A stretch of DNA of 46,264 nt, from assembly GCA_022241785.1 (NCBI GenBank), contig JAKOMP010000046.1:1-46264 (forward strand). The letters are read 5' to 3'. The notes below the pieces were generated by a model, which saw only the letters and a list, made by a program, of their open reading frames with translations, ran no database searches and was not told the DNA's origin. The position numbers and the translations under genes are program-made. Source of the DNA: Cyanocohniella sp. LLY. GTDB taxonomy: Bacteria > Cyanobacteriota > Cyanobacteriia > Cyanobacteriales > Nostocaceae. The first letter of the stretch is position 1; each line of letters begins with the position of its first letter. Shown here one piece after another: positions 32,146 to 40,675 of the stretch.

Positions 32146-34358
32146 CCACTCACTGCATTAGCAATAATTCCAATTAAATTCAACTTGCTCAAAATTTCTA
32201 TGGCTTGCGTCAATTCATTGGGAGTCACCTGACCAATACGCCCCACCATGACAATTCCATGAGCAAATGACCCCAAAATTCTGGCATCGACTGTACCTAA
32301 CATTGGTGGCGCATCGATTAGCACCAGATCATAGGTTTGCTCAAACCGATCTATGAGTTCTTTCATCCGTTGCGAACTCAGCAGCTTAATGGTGTCTTCT
32401 GGTGTAGGGCCAGCGGTCAAAATATCAATAGAAGGGTGAATGGGTTGGATGTAATCCTGAACATGAGTATTAGTTTCATCGACTAATAATAAAGATAATC
32501 CCCAGTCATTGGATAAGTTCAAGATTTTGTGCAGGTTCGGATGCCGTAGATTGGCATCAATTAATAGTATGCGCCGATGCATCCGAGCTGCGCTAGCCGC
32601 CAGGCCCAGCGACAAAGTTGTTTTACCTTCCCGTGGTAGAGCCGACGTTAACATCAAAGACTTGAAAGGAAAAGAATACTTGAATATTTGAATGTTTTGG
32701 TAGACCATATCCAAGCTTTCATGGCAAGGTAACCAAGTGTTGGCTTCTACAAAAGAAGGTGCTAAGTGTCTCCGCTTACGTAAAAATAAACTTGAAAGCC
32801 GCTTCTGCAAAGGACGTGGGGCTAGTTTCGGCACTGATCCTAGTAATTGCAGTTTCGTCCGCTTTTGTAATTCTTGTACAGAATAAATTGTGTAATTAAA
32901 CATTCCCCAAGTCAGGGCAACTATGACCCCTAAAATGGGACTGACCACCGCTCCTCCAACTAACAGAAATAATCTGCGATTACTTGTAGAAGTTCCCAAA
33001 GCCGGTTCTTCTAAAATTTGCCAATCAAATCCTCCCTGAGCAATTTTTAGTCCTAAATACTGTTGCGTTTGTAGTAGTTGCTCAAGAGTTTTACGGCTAG
33101 TTTCTACTGCTGGTAGGAGACGGTTATACTCGGCTATGAGGCTGGGATATTTATTTAGCTGTGAGCGGAGTTTTTGTTCTGATTCAGCTAAACTCTTTTC
33201 ATTAGCATTTAGTCCTAGAAGAAATGTTTGTACCTGAATAAACTCTTGCACAAGCATCGGGTCAACACCCGTTATTTGCCCCTGTGTTAAAAGTTCTTTT
33301 TCCGTAATGCTAGTATTTACTGCTTGATTACCTAGCAATTGTTTCGCTTCTTGTTGTAACAGCCTGCGTTGATTTTGGTGTTGCTGTTTGAGTTTTTCTA
33401 TTATGGGAGCATCTTCTGTATAGCGCATCTGCTCTCTAGTTAGAGCCTGTTCTGTTTCTTGAAAGTCAGTCAATAATGATTGGTAACGAGTTGACTGATT
33501 TAAACGAGCAGCAAGGAGGGCATTTTGAGAGAGAGAAGCTATTTTTTTCTCTAAATTATTATAGCGAGCTTGTACATCTTTAATTTGAGCGCGGGTGGTT
33601 TCGCGCTGTTTTTGAATGGTTGCAAGAGACTCTAAAAGAATTTTACTTTGTACTTCGGGATCGAGTATATTATGTTTTCTGCGAAAAAGTTCTAAGTTTT
33701 TCTCAGCTTGACTCACCTCTTTTTTGATTTCAGGTAAGCGGTTACTAACAAAAGCCAGCCCTTTATTCAGCCGCTCTTGTTGTTGTTCTATATTATAGTC
33801 TTGATAAACTTTTCTCAGAGATTGTAGTACTCTTTGTGTCTTGACGGGATCATCATCACGAAAGGTAATTTCAAAGACTGGACTAAGCACTTGATTAGCT
33901 CCAGATATACCCTCTAACTGTTTGACTACCAAAGATGTTTGTTTTCCATGCTCATTCTTACCTTGGATGTCTTCTACAGTAATATCTGGATAATGAGGAC
34001 GAAGAACATTTACAGCTTTCTGAATTAGCTTGGAACTTTGCATGAGTTTCATTTGAGCGCTGTAGTCAGATACTGACAAATTTGGCTCAGTCAACTCATT
34101 ATTTGCATCTACGCGAATATTACCTGATCTTACCCCCTCATATAAATTGGAATTTACCAGTATCTGCATAGAGCTTTGGTAATTCGTCTTGGTATTAACA
34201 GCTAATAAGCTAGCAACAGACATAACTATGCAAGAAACACCCAAGCATAGAAAGCGTCGGCGAAGCAAAATTTTTGGTAGTTGTCTGATATCAAATGTGT
34301 TGAGTGAGGAGTTATTAACCAGTTGCTCTTGATTCAGACTTGTGTTAGCCACTATCAA
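32115..34358 (-). CDS. Wzc/GumC-like polysaccharide co-polymerase without Tyr cluster
   Basis: A 747-residue inner-membrane protein paired functionally with the 26.3-kb gene. Domains: N-terminal Wzz part with a first transmembrane helix (FLCLGVSCIVMSVASLLAV, about 36-54), periplasmic coiled coils (about 205-430), a second transmembrane helix (LFLLVGGAVVSPILGVIVAL), and a cytosolic ATPase. The ATPase keeps Walker A SALPREGKTT, Walker A' ILLIDANLR and Walker B DLVLIDAPPML. It lacks a Tyr-rich tail; the C-terminus ends GSQGEWGVGE and is encoded by STRR repeat units, so any original tail may have been lost or replaced. Expected role: chain-length control of an exopolysaccharide. Confidence 0.85.
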   Translation of the reverse strand: MIVANTSLNQEQLVNNSSLNTFDIRQLPKILLRRRFLCLGVSCIVMSVASLLAVNTKTNYQSSMQILVNSNLYEGVRSGNIRVDANNELTEPNLSVSDYSAQMKLMQSSKLIQKAVNVLRPHYPDITVEDIQGKNEHGKQTSLVVKQLEGISGANQVLSPVFEITFRDDDPVKTQRVLQSLRKVYQDYNIEQQQERLNKGLAFVSNRLPEIKKEVSQAEKNLELFRRKHNILDPEVQSKILLESLATIQKQRETTRAQIKDVQARYNNLEKKIASLSQNALLAARLNQSTRYQSLLTDFQETEQALTREQMRYTEDAPIIEKLKQQHQNQRRLLQQEAKQLLGNQAVNTSITEKELLTQGQITGVDPMLVQEFIQVQTFLLGLNANEKSLAESEQKLRSQLNKYPSLIAEYNRLLPAVETSRKTLEQLLQTQQYLGLKIAQGGFDWQILEEPALGTSTSNRRLFLLVGGAVVSPILGVIVALTWGMFNYTIYSVQELQKRTKLQLLGSVPKLAPRPLQKRLSSLFLRKRRHLAPSFVEANTWLPCHESLDMVYQNIQIFKYSFPFKSLMLTSALPREGKTTLSLGLAASAARMHRRILLIDANLRHPNLHKILNLSNDWGLSLLLVDETNTHVQDYIQPIHPSIDILTAGPTPEDTIKLLSSQRMKELIDRFEQTYDLVLIDAPPMLGTVDARILGSFAHGIVMVGRIGQVTPNELTQAIEILSKLNLIGIIANAVSGSQGEWGVGE

Positions 34359-34960
34359 ATTCCTCTAATATCGAAACACGGAAACATTTATCTGGGAGAT
34401 TATGAGAAAGTTTATTGGCAATGAATTTTTCTCAACCTATAGACAAATCATCATACTAAATGTTTCTTTATCAGGATATAAAGAGTTGGTGTGTTCAATA
34501 ATTTTGCATTATAGGTCACACAATTATTTTATTGAGTAGCAATAAACAAATATACTTGGACAATAAAGTCTTGATGAAACTAAAGTATATACAATCACGT
34601 TTGTTGTGAGATGATTACTTGTATATCAATAGTGAGGGGATAACAAGAATACTAATATCAGGGACATAAAAGCATAGTTATATCCAAAAAATCAATAAAC
34701 CTTACTGGTAATATTTTTTCAGCTAACAGTTGTTTAATCTAAGCGGGTTTGTATAATAAGGTGATAAATAAATAATATTTAACTTGTTAAAGTCATCCAA
34801 AAATAAATAAAATTTCCGTATTTTTTACCATAAAAAGTAAAGTATATGACATTCTTGTTTCATTACTACTATGACAATTCAAGATTATGTAAAAATAACC
34901 CAGGATTTCCGGTTTATAAATTGCCTTGCTTGTAGAAGGATAATTCTGATTCTCGTTTGG
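34359..34960. other. Intergenic region upstream of the Wzc-like gene
   Basis: About 600 bases of A+T-rich DNA. No gene, RNA or strong repeat was recognised. It separates the polysaccharide genes from the iron-uptake locus and should hold the promoter of the 747-residue protein gene. Confidence 0.4.
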
Positions 34961-35353
34961 CTACTCCACCATCGCCTCAGGTGTAGGAGGGACGCGTACC
35001 AAAAGATGCACTCGCAGTGTCCCAGGTAGTTTGGGGGGTAAAACATATCCGTCTTCACTTTCTTGATAAAGCTGGCTGAATTGCAACAAATCAGTTATGC
35101 TTTCCTGCGTTAGATCAACAAAATGGTATGTATATTTTTGCGGACAAACCAACGTCGCAGCACAAGAATATTTTTTAACGCAAGTCCACAAACATCCTAC
35201 AGGCTGAATGTTAAGAGTGCTGTAAGTAGAATCATTTTTTTGCACTTCCAGTAACTTCAGTAAGAGTTGATTTCCTTCAGCGCGCTCATCTGCTTCTTCG
35301 TGGGAGAGAACGGTACTGCAAGATTTACAAACAAATAGGGTATGAAGTGCCAT
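34961..35353 (-). CDS. DUF1636 metal-binding protein (thioredoxin-like ferredoxin type)
   Basis: A 130-residue protein of the DUF1636 family. It has FVCKSC near the N-terminus and GCLWTC, then KKYSCAATLVCPQKYTYHFVDL. The Cys set suggests a metal or 2Fe-2S site, as in thioredoxin-fold ferredoxins. Family members are often found beside TonB-receptor and siderophore or cobalamin genes. Here it is the last gene of the minus-strand iron-uptake block, 70 bases after a binding-protein gene. The exact role is unknown; handling of metal or siderophore reduction is inferred. Confidence 0.75.
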   Translation of the reverse strand: MALHTLFVCKSCSTVLSHEEADERAEGNQLLLKLLEVQKNDSTYSTLNIQPVGCLWTCVKKYSCAATLVCPQKYTYHFVDLTQESITDLLQFSQLYQESEDGYVLPPKLPGTLRVHLLVRVPPTPEAMVE

Positions 35354-35423
35354 AATTTGGTATTTTACAAAAAGTATTTAAATAAATCTTCAAGCACAAA
35401 CTTAACGTGAGTCTCCAAAGAAC

Positions 35424-36425
35424 TCAAGGAGTGTTAATTAGATACTTAAATAGGTCATCAATAATCGCATTTGCCGCTAACATACCACTTCCAATCCAGT
35501 AGTTGGGAACGAAATAAACTTTATTTTCTTTTACAGCCTTTAAATTTTTCCACAGTTGATTGGATTTGAGTTTCTCTAAATTTACTTTGGCAGTTTGATT
35601 GCCTTCGGCGTTATTTTCAGCCGTCCAGATAAATATAACATCACCATCTGCCTTTTCGATTAATTCATTACCGATGGACATTTGAATCGGATTACCAAAT
35701 AATTTCTGGGCCTCTGATGCAGTGAAATTTTGGGATTCTGGACGAGATAATCCGGCATCTTGCAAAATTGTTCCGCAGAAGGAATCAAGTAGATAAAGGT
35801 TGATATTATTAGGATAAACTCGCACTACAGAAACTTTGAGATTTGACAACTTATTGCCCATTTTCTGCTTAAATTCTGCGAGACGGCGATAATAATTTTC
35901 CATTACTTGTTCGCCAACTTCTTCCTTACCTAGCGCTGCACTAATTTTTGTAAATACCTCTTTCCATTGACCACTGTGTCCAAATTTAAACAAAAATGTT
36001 GGAGCAATTTTTGAAGTAATAGGATAAATTTTTTGTTGGTAATCAGAACCCACAATTAAATCTGGTTTGAGTGCGAGAATACTTTCTATGTTAGGTTCGC
36101 CAATTGTCCCGATGTTTGTCACACCTGTCAGCTGATCTTGCCAAGATGATGAAAAATCTGAGATCACAGCACCAATAGGTTTAATCCCTAGTGCAATCGC
36201 ATTTTCAAAATTATCTAGAGTCACAAGGCGCTCAAATTTTTCTGGAATACAGGTGATTCCCGCAGCGTGTTCAACCTGACGACAAGCTGTGTTTATATTT
36301 TGATTATTAACAGGTAGAGAACCACCACGATGACAAGCTACTGCAAACAATAAACTACAAAATATGACAATCCCAAATCGCCACCAGCGAGTAAAGCTTT
36401 TTATTTTCATGTAATTATCATTCAT
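35424..36425 (-). CDS. Iron-siderophore ABC binding lipoprotein (FecB-like), copy 2
   Basis: A 333-residue periplasmic binding protein of the siderophore class. The N-terminus has a charged start, a hydrophobic stretch and a lipobox-like LLFAVAC, so it is probably lipid-anchored at Cys31. The body has the family landmarks FERLVTLDNFENAIALGIKPIGAV, LKPDLIVGSDYQ and the C-terminal VKENKVYFVPNYW. It shares MNDNY and KSFTRWW with the 36.7-kb binding protein, a clear paralogue. The gap between them carries a TonB-receptor remnant. No FecC/FecD permease or FecE ATPase lies in the window, so the membrane partner is elsewhere or is the exporter-fold ABC pair. Confidence 0.87.
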   Translation of the reverse strand: MNDNYMKIKSFTRWWRFGIVIFCSLLFAVACHRGGSLPVNNQNINTACRQVEHAAGITCIPEKFERLVTLDNFENAIALGIKPIGAVISDFSSSWQDQLTGVTNIGTIGEPNIESILALKPDLIVGSDYQQKIYPITSKIAPTFLFKFGHSGQWKEVFTKISAALGKEEVGEQVMENYYRRLAEFKQKMGNKLSNLKVSVVRVYPNNINLYLLDSFCGTILQDAGLSRPESQNFTASEAQKLFGNPIQMSIGNELIEKADGDVIFIWTAENNAEGNQTAKVNLEKLKSNQLWKNLKAVKENKVYFVPNYWIGSGMLAANAIIDDLFKYLINTP

Positions 36426-36502
36426 GATGGCATCTCATACCCCACACCTGATTTGCGTCAAAATTCAACAGGAATATTTACAGAATTGGCGAAATTTCAT
36501 CA

Positions 36503-36655
36503 TTAAAATGTCACAGAAAAACTACCAATAACCGTTAACGGTGCGCCAGGTTCTATGGCAACTCTACCAACATTTGCTCCTTGAAAATATTTTTCCTTAA
36601 GAAGATTTTGGATATTGATTCCAGCCCGCCAATTATCGCGTTGATATGAATTGTC
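36503..36655 (-). pseudogene. TonB-dependent receptor remnant (C-terminal 50 codons)
   Basis: This frame ends in YQRDNWRAGINIQNLL, then EKYFQGANVG, then EPGAPLTVIGSFSVTF and a stop. It is the typical last barrel strands of a siderophore receptor with terminal Phe. The intact receptor at 37.7-40.3 kb has the matching YKRDNWRAALNIRNLF and GEPLTVIGSFAIEF. Everything before is gone: the frame runs into the preceding binding-protein gene, whose stop is seven bases away. Compared with the intact gene, residues between DNS and Y(K/Q)RDNW are also missing. It records a former second receptor gene. Confidence 0.82.
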
Positions 36656-36662
36656 ATGAAGG

Positions 36663-37661
36663 CTATGGCTGAACCAGATATTTAAAAAGGTCATCAAGTA
36701 GTTTATTGATGCCAAAAAAGCCGTATGTCCACCATCTATTTACCTGGACTTCATACACTTGATTATTTTTTGCTGCTTTTAGTGTATTTAAAAGAGGATT
36801 TTGAAAAAAAGTTTGTGTCAATTGGTTAGTATCATTCATGACAAACAAAACATCAGCATCATATCTGTTTAACACCTCGATACTCGATATTACAGTTTCT
36901 TGTTGTTGGTTTGCTAGTGGAGGTATGAGTCGTATACCAATGTCTTGGAAAATTTGATTATAAGTTTCATTATCTGAATATGTAGAGATGAGACCTTCTC
37001 CAAAAACATAAATCACGGATACTTCTATCTCTTTGAGACGTTCACCCATTAAATTTTGCAACTTTTCAACTCGTTCATAGTATTGAGAGATAACTTGCTC
37101 TGCCTTTTCACTCTCACCTAGCACTTGAGCAATAAAGCGCAGGTTTTCTTTAAAAGAGTAATTCAGTCCTGGTAAATCTACCATAACTGTAGGTGCGATC
37201 GCAGATAATTCTTTATACAAACGTTTCTGGTATTCACGCATCAAAATTAAATCGGGTTTGAGCTTGATAACTTTTTCCAAATTAGGCTGATTTCCAGTAC
37301 CAATTATCTCGATACCAGCCGCTTCATCATTAGTTACACCACGAAATAAAAAGTCGTACTCTGGAAAATAACTTACTGTACCAATTGGTTTGATACCCAG
37401 AGATAGTACTGGGTCTAAAAGACCAATATCATTTAATACAATAATTCGCTGTGGCTTGATGGGAATTCTTGTTTCACCCAAAGCGTGTTTGACTAATTTT
37501 GTAGCTACGGAAAGAGGAGATATAGGTGCGATGTTGTTACTTTGAATTGCATTTTGCGAATTACTATGACAAGCTACCGTAAGCAGTAGAGTACAAAATA
37601 TTGTCATCCCCAATTGCCACCAGCGATTAAAGCTTTTGACATTGATATAACTGTCATTCAT
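36663..37661 (-). CDS. Iron-siderophore ABC binding lipoprotein (FecB-like), copy 1
   Basis: A 332-residue periplasmic binding protein. The start was put at the ATG of MNDSYINVKSFNRWW because GGAGG lies ten bases upstream and the paralogue starts the same way; a Met 12 codons earlier is possible. A hydrophobic stretch ends at a lipobox-like LLLTVAC. Family landmarks are RIIVLNDIGLLDPVLSLGIKPIGTV, LKPDLILMREYQ and KNNQVYEVQVNRWW. It lies 32 bases downstream of the TonB receptor and should be in the same operon. It should deliver ferric siderophore to an inner-membrane importer. Confidence 0.87.
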   Translation of the reverse strand: MNDSYINVKSFNRWWQLGMTIFCTLLLTVACHSNSQNAIQSNNIAPISPLSVATKLVKHALGETRIPIKPQRIIVLNDIGLLDPVLSLGIKPIGTVSYFPEYDFLFRGVTNDEAAGIEIIGTGNQPNLEKVIKLKPDLILMREYQKRLYKELSAIAPTVMVDLPGLNYSFKENLRFIAQVLGESEKAEQVISQYYERVEKLQNLMGERLKEIEVSVIYVFGEGLISTYSDNETYNQIFQDIGIRLIPPLANQQQETVISSIEVLNRYDADVLFVMNDTNQLTQTFFQNPLLNTLKAAKNNQVYEVQVNRWWTYGFFGINKLLDDLFKYLVQP

Positions 37662-37693
37662 GATTGTATCTCCTCCCTCACACCTGATTTTCG

Positions 37694-40300
37694 TCAAAAT
37701 TCAATCGCAAACGAACCAATTACTGTTAAAGGTTCACCATAGTAAACATCTAAACGGCTACCATAGGCAGAGCCAGTAAAATAGGTATTGTCAAATAGGT
37801 TGCGGATATTTAAAGCGGCTCTCCAGTTATCGCGCTTGTAAAATACCGACGCATCGGTACGCACAAAACTAGGAAGAACAAAACTATTGTCTAAATCTCC
37901 AAAGCGATCGCCCACAAAAAATAATCCTAATCCCAATCCCAATCCTTGCAAGCTTCCTTGTTGAAATTCATAAGTTGTCCACAAGCTTGCAGCGTTTTCG
38001 GGGACATTATCTCGACGGCGACCTTGAAAACCACTGTTATCTTGACTGACAAAGGCATCAATATAAGAATAGGACGCAATCACTCTCCAACCAGGGGTAA
38101 TTTCCCCAGCAATATCAAATTCAATACCTCGACTGGTCTGTTCCCCAGTTTGAATTTGATCGTTGGGATCGGATGAATTGGGATCATTAGTAGTCACATT
38201 TTGCTTGCGGAGGTCATACAATGCTAAAGTTGCGCTCAAATTCTGGGCAATATCGGCTTTTATACCTACCTCAAATTGTCTACCTGTTTCTGGTTTAAAC
38301 GGTTCCCGATTATCACCGCGATCTGCGCTAAAGATAGGTTCAAAAGAGGTTGTATAAGATGCGTAAAGCGAGATATTTTGAGATGGTTGATAAACTATTC
38401 CTAAGCGGGGGCTAAAGTTACTATCCGATTGAGAAAATTCTTCTTTTTCTTCACCCAAATTGCGTTCACTCCGAGTTTGATCAAAAATATCAAATCGACC
38501 GCCTGCTAGTAATTTTAGTTGGGGACTCACTTCGATTTGGTCTTGGATATAAAACCCATACTTATCGAGACTATCATCGCGGAAGAAATTTAATATTCCT
38601 TCCTTGGGATACTGGAGACGAGTATAGACTGGGTTAAATATATTAATAGATGGGTAAGGTTCAAAGTCTCCAAAAGTCCCGTCTTCAGTGATTTTAGTAT
38701 AGTCAAATCCCACAACAACTTGATGTTTAATTGAACCTGTGGAAAATTTGCCGATCAAATCGGTTTGCACTGCATAAGCATTATCTCGACGCTGAGAAAA
38801 ATAACTCAATCTACTTAATTCACCAGTTTCTTCATCGAGAGAATCCCGTAATGGAAAGTAACGTTCTAAATTTACGAATTGAGAGCGGAAAGCATTTCTA
38901 ATTGACCATTGATCGTCTAACTTATGGTCAAGTAAATAGCTAACGTTCGTTACATTTATTTCCACATTCTGGAACGGCTCACCTAAAAAACGGCTTCGTG
39001 GCAAATTGGCTGGACGATTACCTATGGCCACAGTACCATCATCAGATGTACGTTTTTCTTCCAACCAGGAGCCTTCTATAGTTAAATTGGTGTTAGGGCC
39101 AAGGGCCAACTTGAATGTAGGAGCAAGAAACACACGCTCTGAATTTACAAAATCACGAAAACTTCCAGCATTTTCATAAACAGCATTAAACCGATAAAGT
39201 ATGCTTTGATTATCAGTTAAAGGCCCCGATAAATCGATAGCACTTCGATAGGTACTAAAACTACCAACTCTTCCCTCAAAAGAGTAAAACGGTTCAGAAA
39301 AAGGTTGTTTAGTTACCAAATTCACCAAACCACCTGGAGGTGCATCTCCAAACAAGACTGATGCTGGACCTTTTAGAACTTCGATACGTTCAATATTTGC
39401 TGTTTCTGTCAAGCCACCAAAATCGTTATATAAACGAAGCCCATCCCGAAATAAATTTGCATTGAAACCACGTAAAGAAAAATATTCACTAAAACCTTGG
39501 TAGTAACCCGTGCTAGTAGAACCACTTACATTTCGCAGTGCATCTTGGACGCGAATAATTCCTTGGTCTTTGAGAACTTCGCGCGGAATTACCTGAATTG
39601 ATTGGGGGATATCACGAATAGGTGTATCGGTTCTAGTTGCGGTTGATGCTTCTTCTGCACGATAACCACCCTGTTCACCCGTCACAACCAATTCAATTGG
39701 TTCTTCATTTTCAGGTGTCTCGGCTGTGGGTTGTTCTGGCTGGATTTCGTGACTGGGTTGTTGTTCTGTTGGTGGAGTCTGTGGTGTTTGAGTAGTCGTC
39801 ACAGTTGGTACAACCCCAAACACCAAACCTTCGTTACCATCAAACAACTCGACTTGTGGCGCACCAGTTTCACCAGTTACGGTCACACGAATAGTACTTG
39901 CATCTAAATTGGTAACTATAACTTCAGTAATTCCCTCAGTGGGTTGTTCTTGACGGAAGATATTACCATCAGGTAGGTTTAATTGAGCATTGGGAATGTC
40001 AACAATATAACTATTCTCTTGGCTCTGATTTGTGAGTTGTAGTTGATCTGATTGATTGGTTTCTAAAATTACATCTATGCCATTGTCTGTTGCTTCTAAC
40101 TTGACACCCGTTACCTGAACAAGAGATTGAGCAAGCCACTGCTGAATATTATTAACAGGTTTTTCTATCTCCTTTAATTGAGAAGTATTAGTTATTAGTT
40201 TTTGGTCATCTTCAGCCAATACAGGGAAGTTAACCAGTACCAAAGCCAATCCTGTCATCCAAGCTAGTTTTTGCAATTGATTTGACATTACTCTATTCAT
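37694..40300 (-). CDS. TonB-dependent siderophore receptor with N-terminal AMIN domain
   Basis: An 868-residue outer-membrane receptor. Signal peptide about 1-29 (WMTGLALVLVNFPVLA). Residues about 62-167 form an AMIN domain (VKLEATDNGIDVILETN, IRVTVTGETGAPQVELF), common in cyanobacterial receptors and thought to bind cell wall. A Pro/Gln/Thr-rich linker follows. The plug has DIPQSIQVIPREVLKDQ and GGLVNLVTKQPF. The barrel ends EPLTVIGSFAIEF with the required terminal Phe, and resembles FhuA/IutA-like siderophore receptors. It heads an operon with the binding protein genes, and two 20-bp direct repeats lie 230 bases upstream. The siderophore type is not evident. Confidence 0.9.
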   Translation of the reverse strand: MNRVMSNQLQKLAWMTGLALVLVNFPVLAEDDQKLITNTSQLKEIEKPVNNIQQWLAQSLVQVTGVKLEATDNGIDVILETNQSDQLQLTNQSQENSYIVDIPNAQLNLPDGNIFRQEQPTEGITEVIVTNLDASTIRVTVTGETGAPQVELFDGNEGLVFGVVPTVTTTQTPQTPPTEQQPSHEIQPEQPTAETPENEEPIELVVTGEQGGYRAEEASTATRTDTPIRDIPQSIQVIPREVLKDQGIIRVQDALRNVSGSTSTGYYQGFSEYFSLRGFNANLFRDGLRLYNDFGGLTETANIERIEVLKGPASVLFGDAPPGGLVNLVTKQPFSEPFYSFEGRVGSFSTYRSAIDLSGPLTDNQSILYRFNAVYENAGSFRDFVNSERVFLAPTFKLALGPNTNLTIEGSWLEEKRTSDDGTVAIGNRPANLPRSRFLGEPFQNVEINVTNVSYLLDHKLDDQWSIRNAFRSQFVNLERYFPLRDSLDEETGELSRLSYFSQRRDNAYAVQTDLIGKFSTGSIKHQVVVGFDYTKITEDGTFGDFEPYPSINIFNPVYTRLQYPKEGILNFFRDDSLDKYGFYIQDQIEVSPQLKLLAGGRFDIFDQTRSERNLGEEKEEFSQSDSNFSPRLGIVYQPSQNISLYASYTTSFEPIFSADRGDNREPFKPETGRQFEVGIKADIAQNLSATLALYDLRKQNVTTNDPNSSDPNDQIQTGEQTSRGIEFDIAGEITPGWRVIASYSYIDAFVSQDNSGFQGRRRDNVPENAASLWTTYEFQQGSLQGLGLGLGLFFVGDRFGDLDNSFVLPSFVRTDASVFYKRDNWRAALNIRNLFDNTYFTGSAYGSRLDVYYGEPLTVIGSFAIEF

Positions 40301-40398
40301 TACACAAATAAGTGACTGGGGGCTGGGGATGAGGGACTAGTACTCTGCTACCTAAATAGGGATATCCTTTCAAAAAGTTTAAATACCCAAAACAAAAG

Positions 40399-40427
40399 CC
40401 TTTTGACTTCTGCGTTGCGGTACTAGG
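40399..40427 (-). repeat. Dispersed repeat, copy 2 (inverted relative to 25634-25661)
   Basis: CCTTTTGACTTCTGCG followed by TTGCGGTACTAGG is the reverse complement of 25634-25661 with few differences. It lies in the putative 5' leader of the receptor operon. Confidence 0.6.
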
Positions 40428-40530
40428 TATTCAGAAATACTATTAAGCACTACCTAATACCCGATACCCTTGTAATTCATAATTACTATCAAAAAGCTTA
40501 CAGGAAATCTCTGGGTTGTGGATGAGCAGT

Positions 40531-40571
40531 TTGAACGCTAGACGGAATTTTTTGAACGCTAAACGGAATTT
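40531..40571. promoter_or_regulatory. Paired 20-bp direct repeats, candidate AraC/PchR-type operator
   Basis: TTGAACGCTAGACGGAATTT (40531-40550) recurs as TTGAACGCTAAACGGAATTT (40552-40571), one mismatch, with start-to-start spacing of 21 bp, two helical turns. It lies between the AraC-type regulator gene and the receptor operon. A plausible -10 (TGATAGTAAT on the minus strand, about 40485-40495) lies 40-45 bases downstream of the repeats, so they occupy an activator-like position. AraC-family proteins usually bind such tandem sites. Confidence 0.6.
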
Positions 40572-40675
40572 TTGCATTTTTAAGTTGTTAAATCACGTTA
40601 TGATTTACATTTGCATTTTGAAATTTCAGCCTCGGCTTTTAATGTTCAAGATTCAATTGTTTAAATTTCCTGTAC

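Noticed and set aside
36656-36715. N-terminal part of the frame containing the TonB-receptor remnant
   Set aside because: These codons are the out-of-frame end of the FecB-like gene, not receptor sequence, so the pseudogene was started at 36655.
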